Source: Rallus limicola (Eukaryota; Chordata; Aves; Gruiformes; Rallidae). From it: 64,000 nt of DNA. Positions within the stretch are counted from its first letter, which is position 1. The number at the start of each line of letters is the position of its first letter. The notes beneath the pieces were generated by a model. That model was not told where the DNA came from. It worked only from the letters and a program-made list of their open reading frames with translations, and ran no database searches. This document shows positions 1 through 12,220 of the stretch, in pieces. Position numbers and translations under genes: made by a program. The stretch is taken from the NCBI GenBank assembly GCA_022605955.1, contig JAKCOZ010000040.1:2790001-2854000 (forward strand). Direction: 5' to 3'.

Positions 1-71
1 GCTGGAGGAAATAAAATATTCACCCCACTATGGTTTGGGGGGGTGGTGTTCTTTCTCTTTCTGGAAAGCTG
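1..71 (+). repeat. Inverted repeat arm (left, cut by window edge)
   Basis: Complementary to 3253-3332. Shared landmarks include AATAAAATATTCACCCCACTATGG and TTTCTGGAAAGCTG (matching ATAGTGGGGTGAATGTTTTA and CAGCTTTCCAGAAAGAGA). It may extend left beyond the window. Confidence 0.8.
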
Positions 72-3000
72 CCTGGCTGAGGAGATTTCCCAGGAAATAA
101 ACTATTTAAGTGAAGGGCAGGGGATGGTGCTGCCCAAGCCTTGCCCTTCACAGCCAGTGTGCCTGTGCTGGGGGTTTATAGCCCAAAGGGGGGCAACGGG
201 ATGGGCGAGTGGTTCATAGCTGAGCTTGGGTGCTACAGGGCATCTCTCCCATCGCAGGGTCCAACACCTGGAGCTGGTGACCATGGGGGTCGAGCGGGTG
301 AGCGGTTGCTCTGCTTCAGCTGGAGGGGGAAACTTCTGTGGGGCTTTGGATCCCTCTCTTGAATTTCATGTGATGCGGGATCATTACCTCCATTTTGTAC
401 TGAGATCTGGTTGCCTGGGGATGGAGGAGAGGGAAGGACGGAGGAGAGGGAAGGATGGAAGATAGGGGATGTTAGGGAGCAGTGCACAGTGTGCTTGCAA
501 AGTGATGGCTCAAAACCACTTTTTGGGGCTTTCCCACCATAACTTTGGAGCTTTGGGGTGCAGACCCCATGGCAGTGAGGCTGGATGGCTGGAACCTGCC
601 CCCTACTAACCTGCGTTGTAGCTGCTTAGGTGTTTTATTGAAGCCTGGCTGCCACCCCAAGCTCCCGGCAAAGGAAAACAATCCTGGAGAAAGGAGGAGC
701 ATCCCCTGGGCATCCTCCTTTCCCCAGAAACCCAAGAACCAAACCATTTTCCTAGGAGACAGAAACGTTTTACAGCTTGTTGCCTTTCTGGAAAGCTCTC
801 TCTGGCTAGTGAGGATGGATGCAGAGATACCCCAATTACTAATTAAATGAAAACCAAAGTGCAGCTCATCCGCGCTGCTCGGGGACCGCCTGACCTCGCG
901 TTCAAGTAGGAATAAAAGCATTTTAAGAATGAGAGCCAGGCTTTTAATGGACTGGGGAGGTTACACCTCAGCTAGAAGGCAATGGATATACCTGGATCTA
1001 CCCTGGATGCATCACGAGGAGCTCATAAGCATCATGGCAGCTGCAGAAAGTGGCTTTTATGGTCTGGCCATGAATAAAAGGAACCATCTCGGCGCATCGG
1101 CCGGACGCCAGCAGTATTAATAGCTGACTTTGCTTTTGCTTTGCTGTGTGCCATTGGACATATGTAAGGCTTTTCAGTGGGAATATGCAGATATTGACAA
1201 ATCTTGTTTCTCATTAAAAGGGTAAAAAATAGAGTTGCTGATGCAACTGGCTACGTGGTGGTGTAATATCTGGTACCATCCGGTTCCCAAAACGGAAGGT
1301 GAGCGGCTCTGTGGTTTGCACCAGTAAATAGATGTCGGTGTGAGCTGCAGAGGAAAAAACATGACACGTGGGCAGGTTGGAGCCAGAAAAGACAGAAAGG
1401 CACTTTTAAAGTGGAGCGGAATGACGTGGGATGGCAGGCTGCAGCCCCGTCCTCAAACACAAAAATCACCTTTGAGAAGTCACTTCTTCCAGCTCCTGAG
1501 GGGACTTGCCTGAACACCAAGGTATAGAACCGTGGTAGAAATATGCTGTAGCCATTTGCTGGTCTTGAAGGCTGCAAAAAGAATAAATTCAGTGTATTGA
1601 GTGTCACTTGGCTGCTGGTAATTTAAAAAACCCACCCAGAGAGCAAGGACCTGCCAGAGCCGTGTTCAGCTCCACTGACCTTTCCTGGCATTAAAACGCC
1701 CAGAGGACTTGTTCTGACCTTCGACTATGGAAATGTGCCTTTTGATCCTGACTTGAGATCTCCTTTAGCCGTTCCTGACTTCTCTCTAGTCTCTCTTCCC
1801 CATCGCTTTGATCCACTTTCACATCTCACCTCCGCCAAGCCCCCCTGAGTCGGGATCGCTCGCCAACGCCAAACCCTCCCTCTCAGAAAAGTAACAGTTT
1901 GAGAAAACATCCTGTCTGTCTCGTGCTTTCGCTGCGTGAGACCTCGGGGAGGGTTTCACGAGGCTCGTTTCTGCAGCCCCGTTGTGGTTTAGGATGTTGT
2001 CGTCTCCCTTCGGCGCGCGGGTGAGTAATGAGGTATGTGCCGAGCGAGCGGCACGCTACCTACCACACACCTTCATCCCCGGCACATCCAGCTGTGCCTG
2101 AGTTAGGAGCATCCAAAAACATGTCCCGGTTAATCGCCTCACCCTGGGCTTGTTGGTGTGGGTAACCAAAGCCATGGGATGAAGAGAGCTGCTGGGCTGC
2201 AAGGGAATGCTGGATGGAGAGGGATTTCCTTCATGCGCTCCAGCCATGCGGGGAGGCAAAGAGGACGTTAAATTATTTGTGCTGGGGTGCAGGGGCTGGT
2301 AAATCATCACTTTTAACTGCCTGTAGCTACAAGCTGGGGTGTTTGAGTGAGATGGGGAGAGGTGTTTTCTGCCTCTGACACTCTGAAGGATGGAGCGCGA
2401 CACGGAGTCACAGGGGTGATGCTGCCAGAATCACCCCAATCTTACTTCAGGAAATTCATGCTCCAAGGGTGTAAATCTCTTCTGGAAGTGGGACCTGGCG
2501 CTTTGAAGCTTCAGAGAGGCAGCAGGAGAGCGGAGAAGATGAAGCGCTGCAGTGTGCTTGAGCCCACAGGCGCTGAGCTCTCCCTGCGATCCACTCAGGA
2601 TTACCAGCATGTGACACCCTCCGTGCCACGGGTTCCCAGGCCCCCCCCAAAGCAGGGGAGACTTCTACTTGTGGCATGGCCCCATGGCTCTCCTGACACG
2701 GTGCCTTGCTGCTCGTGCAGAGCTGCGGGGTTACAGCTGTGGCAGTGGCAAAAGCCCGCGAGGTTTCGGTGCAGGTTTCACACTTGGGCTGAAGAAACTG
2801 AACAGTTTCAGCTTTGTCTCCCCATAAGCTACCATGGGGTTAATTTTTGAGGTGAGAACAGAAACTTTTCCTCTCAGCCCAAACATCCCCTGTATCATTG
2901 TCCTGCAAGTTGTGGAACCCTGCAAGTGGCCGGAGGAGATATCCCTCCCCACCCCGCCCCTGCCGAGCACGGCGAAGGCCGTGTGCTTTAGGCCCTTATG

Positions 3001-3252
3001 CGAGGGCGCTTATCTGTCCCCAGGCTGGCACCTCAGACACAGAAGGGTTTGTTACCTACGCTACATCCAGGGTCATTTTAGACCCTGCTCAGTTTTTCTC
3101 ACCTTGGTGCCACCCAGTAGCAGCAAGCACCACAGCCCAGAGTGATCCAGCGGTGCCTGGGAAGCTGCATCACATCCCCCCCCCCCACAAATCTTCAGTA
3201 TTGTTTGTCCCCTCAGCTGTTGTTAGGAAGCAGAGGCCGGAGCTTCTTCTTT

Positions 3253-3332
3253 CAGCTTTCCAGAAAGAGAAAAAAAAACAAAACACAACCACAAAAAACC
3301 ATAGTGGGGTGAATGTTTTATTTCCCTCAGCT
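3253..3332 (-). repeat. Inverted repeat arm (right)
   Basis: Complement of 1-71, about 3.2 kb away, inside the MYO1D intron. The A-rich centre of the arm has small indels relative to its partner. Confidence 0.8.
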
Positions 3333-6300
3333 GGCACAATGAAACATTTCCAAGCTACTGAGCAGGGGTGGAGAAGCTGCTCCCAGCCTTGGAGTCTTGT
3401 TGGTTGGGCTTTTCCCATTGTTGCAGCCTGTATCCAGATGAGACTGCAGCTCCAGCTTCTATATCATGAGTTTGTCAGTACTCTTCCACCCTACTCCTAA
3501 TGCCTCCCAAAATCTTGTGTCCAGCTGCATGCTCGTGTGAAGCCGTAACCAAGAGTCTGCAGACATGCCTGCCTTTCCCTCTACATACATCCCCTTGGGG
3601 TTATTGCTGCCAAGCCCTCATTTCGCTCTGTGTTGCACACTTAGACTCCTTCAGATCCCTTTGGTTTACTGTGGTAAAAATCAGGCAGTCAGGTACTTGG
3701 GTTTTCCATCTTCCACCCACATTTTGCTTCCTGAGAAGAACTTATCCCTCGCTCCATGACTGTTGGCTGTGTCAGGCAGGCAACACCTCATTTGAAGTCC
3801 TGGAGAAATCTGTATAAACATCCTGTTCTCCATCTCCACAGTCGCATTAGTGATGGAGCTACATCCCCAGAGTGCCTGGGCAGCAGTCGGGTACCGCTGA
3901 CCCTGGGCATGGTGTGTCCAGCTCTTCATGGGGCCCACAGCTTCGAATGGGTTATATCTCCTTGAGGAGCACTGAACCATGTTCTCAGCCCTGCTGTGGC
4001 TCCTCACGAGGCATTCCAGGTTTCCTCTTAAGCATCTCACGTGTGTGACATTTATCCAACAATACAGCCATTTAACTTTCCAGCCTTACATCACCAGGCT
4101 CCCTCTGATCTTTCCCCACTTGGTCCCTTCACTGTTTTGCCCCCCACTACTCACAGCCGATGGAGATGCTTCTGTACTACCCACAGTGCTGACACGCTGC
4201 CATGGCCGCTTACGCACTACTTGGCTTGCCTTTTCCCTGAGGTCCTTGATTCGATGCTCACTCAAAACTCTAATATTCCACGGGCCAGCAGTCTGCTTCC
4301 ACTTGGAGTTATCTCCTCTCCACTGGTTTCCCTTTTGCCAGCGTTTACCTCGGGGTGTCCGATCGGCTCACACCGCGTTTCTAACGATGCTCTCCCTCTG
4401 GGGTGTGGTTCATCCCGTATCCACCACGATGCAGGGCGCATCTCGCTCACCCCCGTGCTCACACACGCAGCTGTCGCCTCCTCCAGATGAGGGACATGAG
4501 CTGGTAAAGGCCATTTGTGGGCTACAAATGTCTGGAGCTGAGGAAGGAAGAGGAATCACCAAGTCCTGAGCTCAGACCTGAAATCCAAGAGGCAAAGAGA
4601 ACCTCCTGTTCCTGGTGTTTGTTATATACAGCAATAATTATCGTGGGGGTTATTACATCATGTGGTTCCCTGTCAGGCCTGGAGCAGCACTGGGGTCAAT
4701 CCTGACTTCCCCTTGTGTTTTCCAAGGAGTTTCACACCTGGATGCTGGGCGCTGGGGTTTCTTCCCCAGCAGAGTCTCACCCAGTGCTCGCGTCTCGTTG
4801 TCCCTTCGAATGGAATTGTCATTAGAAATGAGTAATTTTATTTCCCAGGAGATGCCTGGTGGCAGCAGCATCTGTTGTTTTGTCCTAATGGATTCCCTCA
4901 GTGGGCAGGATACATTGGGGCTTGGCACGGAGCCAGTGCTGTGTCAGATGGGGCCGGGCTTGGGCAGAGCTGGGCTTGGGACCTCCAGTTCCCGAGCACT
5001 GAGATCGGGGAGGTGGATGGAAGGAGAGACTGGTGGTTGGATTACCATGGTGGTTAAAAGGCAGATCATGAAAGCTGGAGAATTTGGGGTTAGTTCTCAA
5101 TTCTAGTGCTGTTTCCTGCAACTTTGGGCACACTGCTCTGCAGAACAGTCTGAAACACATTCACCCTTAAGTCTTCAAGCAACAAGATCTTCCGTCTGTA
5201 TTACGAAGCCCCGTTGGTCCTTTGAATTGTCAGGAGGCCAGAAGATCATTCGTGTGTAATTAATGAACTCCTAAGTGTTCTTTAAACAGCACGAACCACC
5301 ACAGTCCTTCAGGAGTTACCGCATGGGTGGTGGAGGGATGTGTGTTCCCAAGCTTGAAATTCAGCAGTGCAAATTTCTGCCACCTGAACTTCCCCTTAAG
5401 GACCTTTCCCTGACCGAATCACCTTATCGAGACGGACAGGTGGAAGAGCAAAGTACCACAGTGGGACAGGTCAGGCCACTTCCATCAGACTCTTCCTTTG
5501 GGATCTACGTTCTGCAGGGCTGTGGGGAAGCATCCCTCCATCTGTCGTGCTTGGTGAAACCTCGTGGTAGCTGTGTGATTTGGAAGGTCTTTCGGTCCGG
5601 TGTCTTGAGTGCTGTGGGCAGCTGTTCCCTCCCTTTCGGTCAGTGAATAACCCATCTTACTCCAGGGCAGCCAGCAGCTGTCATCTCCCCTTTTCACTGC
5701 TGCACCAACGACTGTGATGCTGATGTGACTGATGGGCTGGAAACCAAACTGACGTTTCCTCCAACCTCTCCCTTGCTGGCGATTGACCAAGAGCAGGAGC
5801 AGCATCCAAGAGACTCGAGGTCCCAGCACGTCAGGCTGCTTGTGGAGCTGGTGGCAGGGTGCGGCGCCGCGTTGCCTAGCGGGGAAAGCCAAGGATGGGT
5901 TTGTCATCCTTGCGTGGACTTGCAAAGGTGGGTTGTTCTTTGGATGACATTTAAGAGCTGTCCTGCTCCCACAGGAAAAGGTTTGGAAGCTGAAACCTCT
6001 CCTCACATAAACAAAAACAACGTATGATCCAGAGTGGGGTGAGTACTGTGGTGTGGGACCTGGAGAACATGGAGGGGGAAGTGAAGCCTTTCTTTAATGG
6101 CATTGTTACATGGGGCGAAGATCTGAGCATCTTCTCCAGATCCCACTAGCCCAGGACAGTGTTAACTTTGCCTAGACCTGTGGTTAGTTGATTCTTCTCC
6201 TTCCAGCAGGAGCTGGGACCTAGAGACATTTAGATTCTTGCTGAAGGTCCCACAGCCACCATGTTCAAAGTACATCAAGGGACCTTTTGGTTTCCAGACC

Positions 6301-6660
6301 TGGCTCATGCTTGTGGTCAAACTTCAGGTTAACATCATTCCTCTCCCCTGGTTTGGGCTGCTTATGTCAAGAGTTTGACATCTTGCCTGCAATCTGAGGG
6401 GGGCTGAGGCCGAGGAGCAGGAACGTCATTAGCACTTATCCTCATTGAGATGCTTGATGCTAAACCTGCTCTCCAGGCACGTGATGGCAGGAATCTCCCA
6501 GAGCCTCCTCTGCGTACGTGGCTCGTTCTGCTAAGACACGGTAAAAATAGCAGACTAAGCAGGGATTTCAGCCTCGACTCACTGTGACGGGAGTAAATAA
6601 GCATTAAATACCTGGGACAACGTGAGGGCTTTGCGTGCCGCTGCCCTACCAGTGCCCCCC

Positions 6661-6735
6661 CAGCCAACCAACCAGCCAACCAACCAGCCAGCCCACCAAC
6701 CAGCCCACCAACCAGCCAACCAACCAACCAGCCAG
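6661..6735. repeat. CCAACCAG/CCCACCAA simple repeat
   Basis: About 75 bp of imperfect CCAA-CCAG tetranucleotide units inside the MYO1D intron. Both strands read as open frames of repeated residues, which is a by-product of the repeat. Confidence 0.9.
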
Positions 6736-7418
6736 ATGTTCATGCGTATGGAAACGTCTTCATTACTTCAGAGCAGCGTAAAAATGAGGTTTATGGGACG
6801 TGACATGCCTGGGTCTTGACAAAGTGACAACACAACTTGTGCTGCGTGAAGGGCTTATGCCGTGTCCATGAAAAGACCCTAATGGCTCAAGCAAGGCAGG
6901 AGCTTGGTGTGTTCAGAGCATTGAGGGTGGTGGTGGCCACCGAGTCTTTAAACTGCTCCATATTATGCTGAAAAATGCTGAAAATTCAGGAATTTGAGGT
7001 GTGAATGAGGTCATGGGAGAGATTTCCCAAAGACTAATCCCTGGCTGGCTCTTTCACTGCTTACAGCACACAGGAAGGTACTTGTGGTGCAGGATGTGGC
7101 TTCTGTGGCTGTTAGTGAAGGGGAACGTCCTTGCCAGCCATCCCTGACCCTGTCCTGTGCGGCCCAAGATGGACAGATGGACGGCCATCGCCGTGCTGTC
7201 CCAGTGTCCCCGCTGGCAGTGACCTGAGCAGCCAAGGGAAAACCCACTCGGGTGCTGGGAGTTCCTGGGTTCGCTCCTGGGAGTCACGTTTGGCACCAAA
7301 ACTGGGCTGGAGGATTAGAATCCTGGGGGAAGGTTCGTAGGGATGGGTCTGTCCCTGTGCCTGTGCCCAGCTGGCCATTGCCTCTGTTCAGGGTGCTCCA
7401 GCCTCAGGAGGCTTCACA

Positions 7419-7587
7419 GTCTGTCTGTCTGTCTGTCCATCCGTCTGTCTGCCTGTCTGCCTGTCCATCCATCTGTCTGTCCATCTGTCTGTCTGTCCGT
7501 CCATCCATCTGTCTGTCCATCCGTCTGTCTGTCCGTCCATCCATCTGTCCATCTGTCTGTCTGTCCATCCATCCGTCAGTCTGTCTG
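7419..7587. repeat. TCTG/TCCA tetranucleotide microsatellite
   Basis: About 170 bp of interspersed TCTG, TCCA and TCCG units in the MYO1D intron, roughly 430 bp before the final exon. It is likely to be length-polymorphic. Confidence 0.92.
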
Positions 7588-8017
7588 GAGAGGGACTTTA
7601 AAAGAACCCCAGCCACCCCCACCTGTGATTCTCACAGCTCTTCCACTCTCTGCTTTCAACCTCCGAGCTCAGAACAAATGACGTCATCACCACCACTCTA
7701 ATTATAGAGCCGGGAGCGATCGCTCGCGAGGTCACCCAGAGAGCACGTGGCCACCCAGGGCCACAGACCCCAGCTCTTCCTCACCCCCCCACCCCCTGCT
7801 CTGGCTGCAGAGTCCCTGGGTGCACATCTCCCTGCGGGCAGGGAGCTCAGCCGAGCCTGAAAGCTGAGCTTAGACCTAAGGCTTGGTTTAACACAGCTGT
7901 GCTCGGGTTGATGCAGAAGGCTTCCTGACCCAACACCACCTTTCCCTGCCTCGGGCTGGGCACGCCGAGCGCATCCCATCCCTCCCACCTGACTCTTCTC
8001 CCCTCTTCCCTTCACAG

Positions 8018-8174
8018 GGAGAAACGCACCCTGCAAGTCAGCGTCACCAACCCGGTGCAGTGCAGCCTGCATGGGCGGAAATGCACCGTCTCCGTGGAAA
8101 CCAAGATTAACCAATCCCAACCGGATTTCACCAAGCATCGTTCCGGTTTCATCCTCTGCGTACCAGGGAACTAG
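8018..8174 (+). CDS. MYO1D: MYO1D final coding exon (unconventional myosin-Id C-terminus)
   Basis: Last coding exon of the class I myosin MYO1D, an actin-based membrane-binding motor. A pyrimidine-rich tract and CACAG acceptor end at 8017. The first base completes a split codon, then 51 codons run to TAG at 8172-8174. The peptide starts EKRTLQVSVTNPVQCSLHG and ends SGFILCVPGN, which matches the C-terminal end of the tail-homology 1 (TH1) lipid-binding domain of vertebrate MYO1D as I know it, with a few conservative changes. The motor head, IQ motifs and most of the tail lie upstream, outside the window. MYO1D next to CDK5R1 in tail-to-tail orientation is the arrangement in human 17q11.2, which supports the call. 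Confidence 0.93.
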
Positions 8175-10640
8175 CATCCCCCTCCCAGCCCGGAGAGAGT
8201 GAGAGAGCGGAGGATGAAGGATGGACTGGGGGCTTTGATCGTCCTCCCCGTGCCTTGGACTTTGGGGGGAGGGGGGGTGGTGAAGTTAAGAGATGCTCAG
8301 CTGTGACTTGGGTCACGTGCCTAAAAAGATCTCTAAAGCCAGAGCTTTAGCAAACCCAAATTCAGGAGAGGGTTTTACTACCACGTGCAACAAGGGCTTA
8401 AAATAGCTGGTTACCTGTATCCACCCTATGAAACAGGCCGGAGTAGCAGGAAAGCTCCTGAATTAGTCCCCAAAACCACCTTTATAGGTACTTCCACTCT
8501 TTCCCCCATTCCCCACGTTGATTCTTAGCCCCTCTCCTCTGTTCCCTTCTGCGTTTCCTTTTTTGTCTGTCCTTTTTTTTGGCAATATTACGCAGCCTCC
8601 ACTGGAGGAACCAAAGATACCCGGCTCAGGGAGTCTGGTTCCCTAAGACCAAATCCCACAGGAACCAGAGCCAGGTTTGGAAAGAAGGGCTGGTTTCCCA
8701 AGCTGGGGAGATGCTCCGCGCTCTACCAGCTCTCCAGCACGCACAGAGTTGGGATGGGACATGGACACACACCTCCAGACTCACTGCTTTGCTGCCTGGA
8801 GCCCATTAACCCATCAACTCTTGGTTGGAGACAGCCCCACCAGCAGAAAGGAGAGCAGGATTCAGGGGGCAGAGGGTTTATTTTTTAATCCTGCATTGCT
8901 TCTGCCTTAATTACCCTCTCAGTGACCTTAAAAAAAGTAATCCAGTGGGTTCCCATCTGATCCAAGTGGCCTTGATGAATCTTTATACGATCCATGTGTT
9001 GGTCCCAACAAGGAGGTTCAGGGAAACACGTGGGGCTGGGGGACTGAGGCTTTGCACTATTTATCGCTAACTCCGAGCACGTCCGTCCGCGCCGGGACCC
9101 AGAGCACAAACCCAACTGCAGCCACCCAGGCTGGACCCTTCAGAGCCTTTCCCTGGGTCTTCCCACCTGCAGGTGTTGGGTGTTTGGGGTGTCGTGCCTG
9201 CTCCATCCTGGTTCCAGCGGCGCCCACGTCTGCCCGGCTCAGATAACCCCAACTCGGTGTTTAGGGGTGTGGGTACTCACAAGCTTTTCCTTCCAGCTGT
9301 GCCTGGCTGCTGCGGCAGTTCCAGAGCGGCGGTGGCCACGTGAGGCTGTTGGGTTCCTGTGTACCGAGTCCTGGCACTGCAGGTCAGGTCAGGATTTCCA
9401 GCCCCTTGGATGTGGGGCGAGAGGGGGTCTGCAGGTCACCCCACATCAGGGGTCTGTCTCCAGCCATTTAATTGAGTGTTTTAGGAATGAGGAAGCCTGG
9501 AAGAGCCTCATCACCTAATGACCGGCTAATGAACAGCTTCCCAGGGCCACCTGTGGATGGATGGATGGGGGAGCAGGGACAAGTCGCTGCAGTGATTGTA
9601 CCGACCACAGAGACCCAAGGTGATGGCACCTCGAGCCGGGAAGCTCTCACTCTGTATCGACCTGGGACCCTTAACCCCTCTGTGCACTCTGCCATGGAGC
9701 CCTATGCCACGGTCCTCCCGCTCACGTAGCCCCCAGCCTCAGCCCAGCCCCTGCTAGCACCCCAGCAGCATCACATCCCAGCTCCAGGTTGTCTGGTGGG
9801 CTCCCTCACTGGAGGGGCTCTGACACCAGCTTCCAGGGGAACAAACCCTCGCAGACGCTGGCGAACAACCATCACCCACCACGGAACCATCCGGAGCCCA
9901 GAGGTGACATCCCACAGCTCCGACCTCACCAAGCACATACAGCCGGGACCACAGAGGACCCTCCACCTCCTCCATTAACCCCAGCATCAGCTCCTCAGGA
10001 GGAACAGCCGCCACACTGACACCGCGAGACACCGCAGCTCCAGTGGGAAGCTCCTGGGGAAGGAAAATCCTCGTCCTTGCCGTGCCTTTCGATTTGCACT
10101 TCTTGCTTCTCATATCTACTCATCCAGATGCCCCCCATCCAGCAACGCTCCCCTGTAGCCAAGGTAGCAGCAGGAGTTTTAATCGGCACTTTCAGCCACC
10201 ATCCCTCTGCACGATGCTCGTACCGGATCGTGGTGGGCGGCGAGAAATCGCAGGCTTAGGAGATTCCTGATACTGAGATGGCAATATTGTATGTGATGAA
10301 ATGTGTCTTCATAAAGTATATTATCTGTTCCTGCTCTGGTTTTATATATATATAAAAAATATATAAAAAAATTATATATATATATATATATTCCTGGGGT
10401 TTTCCCATAAATTAACTAATTCCAAATTGAATTTTGATTTTTTCCAGCCTGGGGCAATGATGCAATGTACCTTTTTTTTTTTTTTTTTCTCTTTTAAATC
10501 TCTGATCTTTTAATGTCTGAAAGAGCAGGAAAAAGCAAAAAAAAAAACCCAAAACCAAACCACAACTTACTCCAATGGACCTGGGGGTTTGTTTACATCG
10601 TTCACTGTAATAAATAAACCCAACGATTAGTTGCATCCCA
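8175..10640 (+). other. MYO1D: MYO1D 3' UTR (inferred extent)
   Basis: Sequence after the MYO1D stop codon with no supported gene on either strand. The right boundary is inferred from candidate poly(A) signals near 10309 (variant CATAAA) and 10609-10618 (overlapping AATAAA). An AT-dinucleotide stretch lies at about 10344-10391. A transcript would be needed to fix the end. Confidence 0.55.
10609..10618 (+). terminator. MYO1D: Candidate MYO1D poly(A) signal
   Basis: Two overlapping AATAAA hexamers on the + strand. They are the first canonical hexamers I noticed after the MYO1D stop, about 2.4 kb downstream. The variant CATAAA near 10309, in an AT-rich setting, is an alternative. Confidence 0.45.
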
Positions 10641-11004
10641 CCATAGCGCTGCCAGTTCCTGCCCGGCGCGGTAGCTTGGGGATGACGCTGCTCACGCCAC
10701 ATGGATGAGAAGTGGAGTTTCAGCGTCCTGATAACCCCGTTTCCCACCTCTCACGTGCTGGGGAAGAGGGGAGGCCTGACGCTCCTCCTCACCCTGCACC
10801 ATTCCACCAGCCCCCCCCCCCCACCCCTGCCCCGCCAAGGAAAGGGTGACCCCGGCGCTTAAACCCCGCAGCTGCCTTAAACCCCTCTTCTCATCCAAGC
10901 AAATCCAATTTCCCCGCCACCGCCAAGGGGATGCTGAAGGTGTGGGATGGCAGGAAAGACTCTGGCCACGACCCCGCTGCCATGTAATGGATGGTCAGTG
11001 CATT

Positions 11005-11010
11005 TTTATT
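11005..11010 (-). terminator. CDK5R1: Likely CDK5R1 poly(A) signal
   Basis: The + strand reads TTTATT, so the - strand carries AATAAA within an AT-rich stretch (about 11000-11045) that looks like an mRNA end. It lies about 2.2 kb past the CDK5R1 stop, and the next gene end on the opposite strand is only about 0.4 kb away. Confidence 0.6.
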
Positions 11011-11667
11011 TAATCAGCACAGTACAAAAATAAATAAAAATAAGGGGAGGGGATTAAATTACAGGCACACTGAGCCCCATGACACAGCCGGTCGGGTTAT
11101 AAACCACACATACTTACAAACACACTATACACATACATACAAAATGAGACAAATATAAATTAATAAGTAACAATACCCACCGATTTGGTCAACAAAGAGA
11201 TCTACAGAAGAGATTGCACTAAAAAAAAAAAAAAAACCAAAAAAAAACAAAAAAACAAAACCCAAAACCCCAAACCAAACCCAAAAACCCAAACGTACGC
11301 ACACGTGTATCGTTAGCGGGGTCCAATGTACAGCGATGGAGCCGCGAGTCACCAAGGAAAAAGCTCATCAAATAAAAAGAAATGGCACGTTATTTCTCCC
11401 TCTCATCTGCGGGTTGAACACCCCAGCGGGACCAGAACTAAACCAGAAGAGGAAAAAAAAAAATTATAAATTTAAAAAAAAACCCAACCAAAACAAACCA
11501 AAAAAAAAAATAAAAAATAACCCCAAAATAAAGAACTTATCAGTCTCCAGGCCTGATAAGGGAACAAACACCAGCTCAAGGCTGCGGTGTCGGGGTGGTG
11601 TGGGGGGGTCTTTGTGCACGGGTGTCATTTTTACAGCCATCGATCGTCTCGGGAAGGGTTGTTTTTT

Positions 11668-11757
11668 TCTTTCTATTCTTTTTTTTTTTTTTTTCCTTTT
11701 TTTTTTCTCGGGTTTTTTTTTTGTTTTTTTGAATTTTTTTTTTTTTTTTTTTTTGAA
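11668..11757. repeat. Poly(T)-rich tracts
   Basis: Runs of T with sparse C and G interruptions on the + strand, within the inferred CDK5R1 3' UTR and therefore A-rich in its RNA. Such runs are prone to assembly and polymerase slippage error. Confidence 0.85.
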
Positions 11758-11907
11758 GACACAAAACGCTCCCGTTCGCATGCGCAATAACCACTGGAAA
11801 AGCAACAATGAAAGAATAAAGGGTTGGTTTTGTTGTTTTTTTTTTTTTTTTCTTGGGGTGTTTTTACTTTCCCCTCCCCCCCCTTAGGTTAGGTTTGGTT
11901 TTTTTTT

Positions 11908-12220
11908 CCTTCTTTTTAATTTTTTTTCCTTCTTTTTGATTTTTTTTCCTTCTTTTTGATTTTTTTTTCCTTCTTTTTGATTTTTTTTCCTTCTTTTTGA
12001 CTTTTTTTCCCTTCTTTTTGATTTTTTTTCCCTTCTTTTTGATTTTTTTCCTTCTTTTTGATTTTTTCTTTCCTTCTTTTTGATTTTTTTCCCTTCTTTT
12101 TGATTTTTTTTCCCTTCTTTTTGATTTTTTTCCTTCTTTTTGATTTTTTTCCCTTCTTTTTGAATTTTTTTTCCCTTCTTTTTGATTTTTTTTTTCCTTC
12201 TTTTTGATTTTTTTTTTGGT
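11908..12220. repeat. CCTTCTTTTTGATTTTTTTT minisatellite, about 15 copies
   Basis: About 15 head-to-tail units of 18-23 bp, each with a CCTTCTTTTTGA core followed by 7-10 T. Copies differ mainly in T-run length and CC versus CCC. Apart from one G per unit, the + strand is all pyrimidine, so the CDK5R1 RNA would carry a nearly all-purine tract. Long lysine-rich open frames on the - strand here are translations of the repeat, not genes. Confidence 0.95.

Larger units (their letters stand above)
1..8017 (+). other. MYO1D: MYO1D terminal intron (partial)
   Basis: This stretch precedes the splice acceptor at 8016-8017 and is read as the last intron of MYO1D, truncated by the window edge. I looked for further exons of the tail domain on the + strand and found none I could support. 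It holds a CCAACCAG-type repeat (6661-6735), a TCTG/TCCA microsatellite (7419-7587), and one arm of an inverted repeat at each of 1-71 and 3253-3332. Open frames here are short and lack recognisable protein sequence. Confidence 0.75.

Noticed and set aside
11908..12220. CRISPR-like regular repeats
   Set aside because: Units are contiguous with no unique spacers, and the genome is vertebrate; this is a minisatellite.
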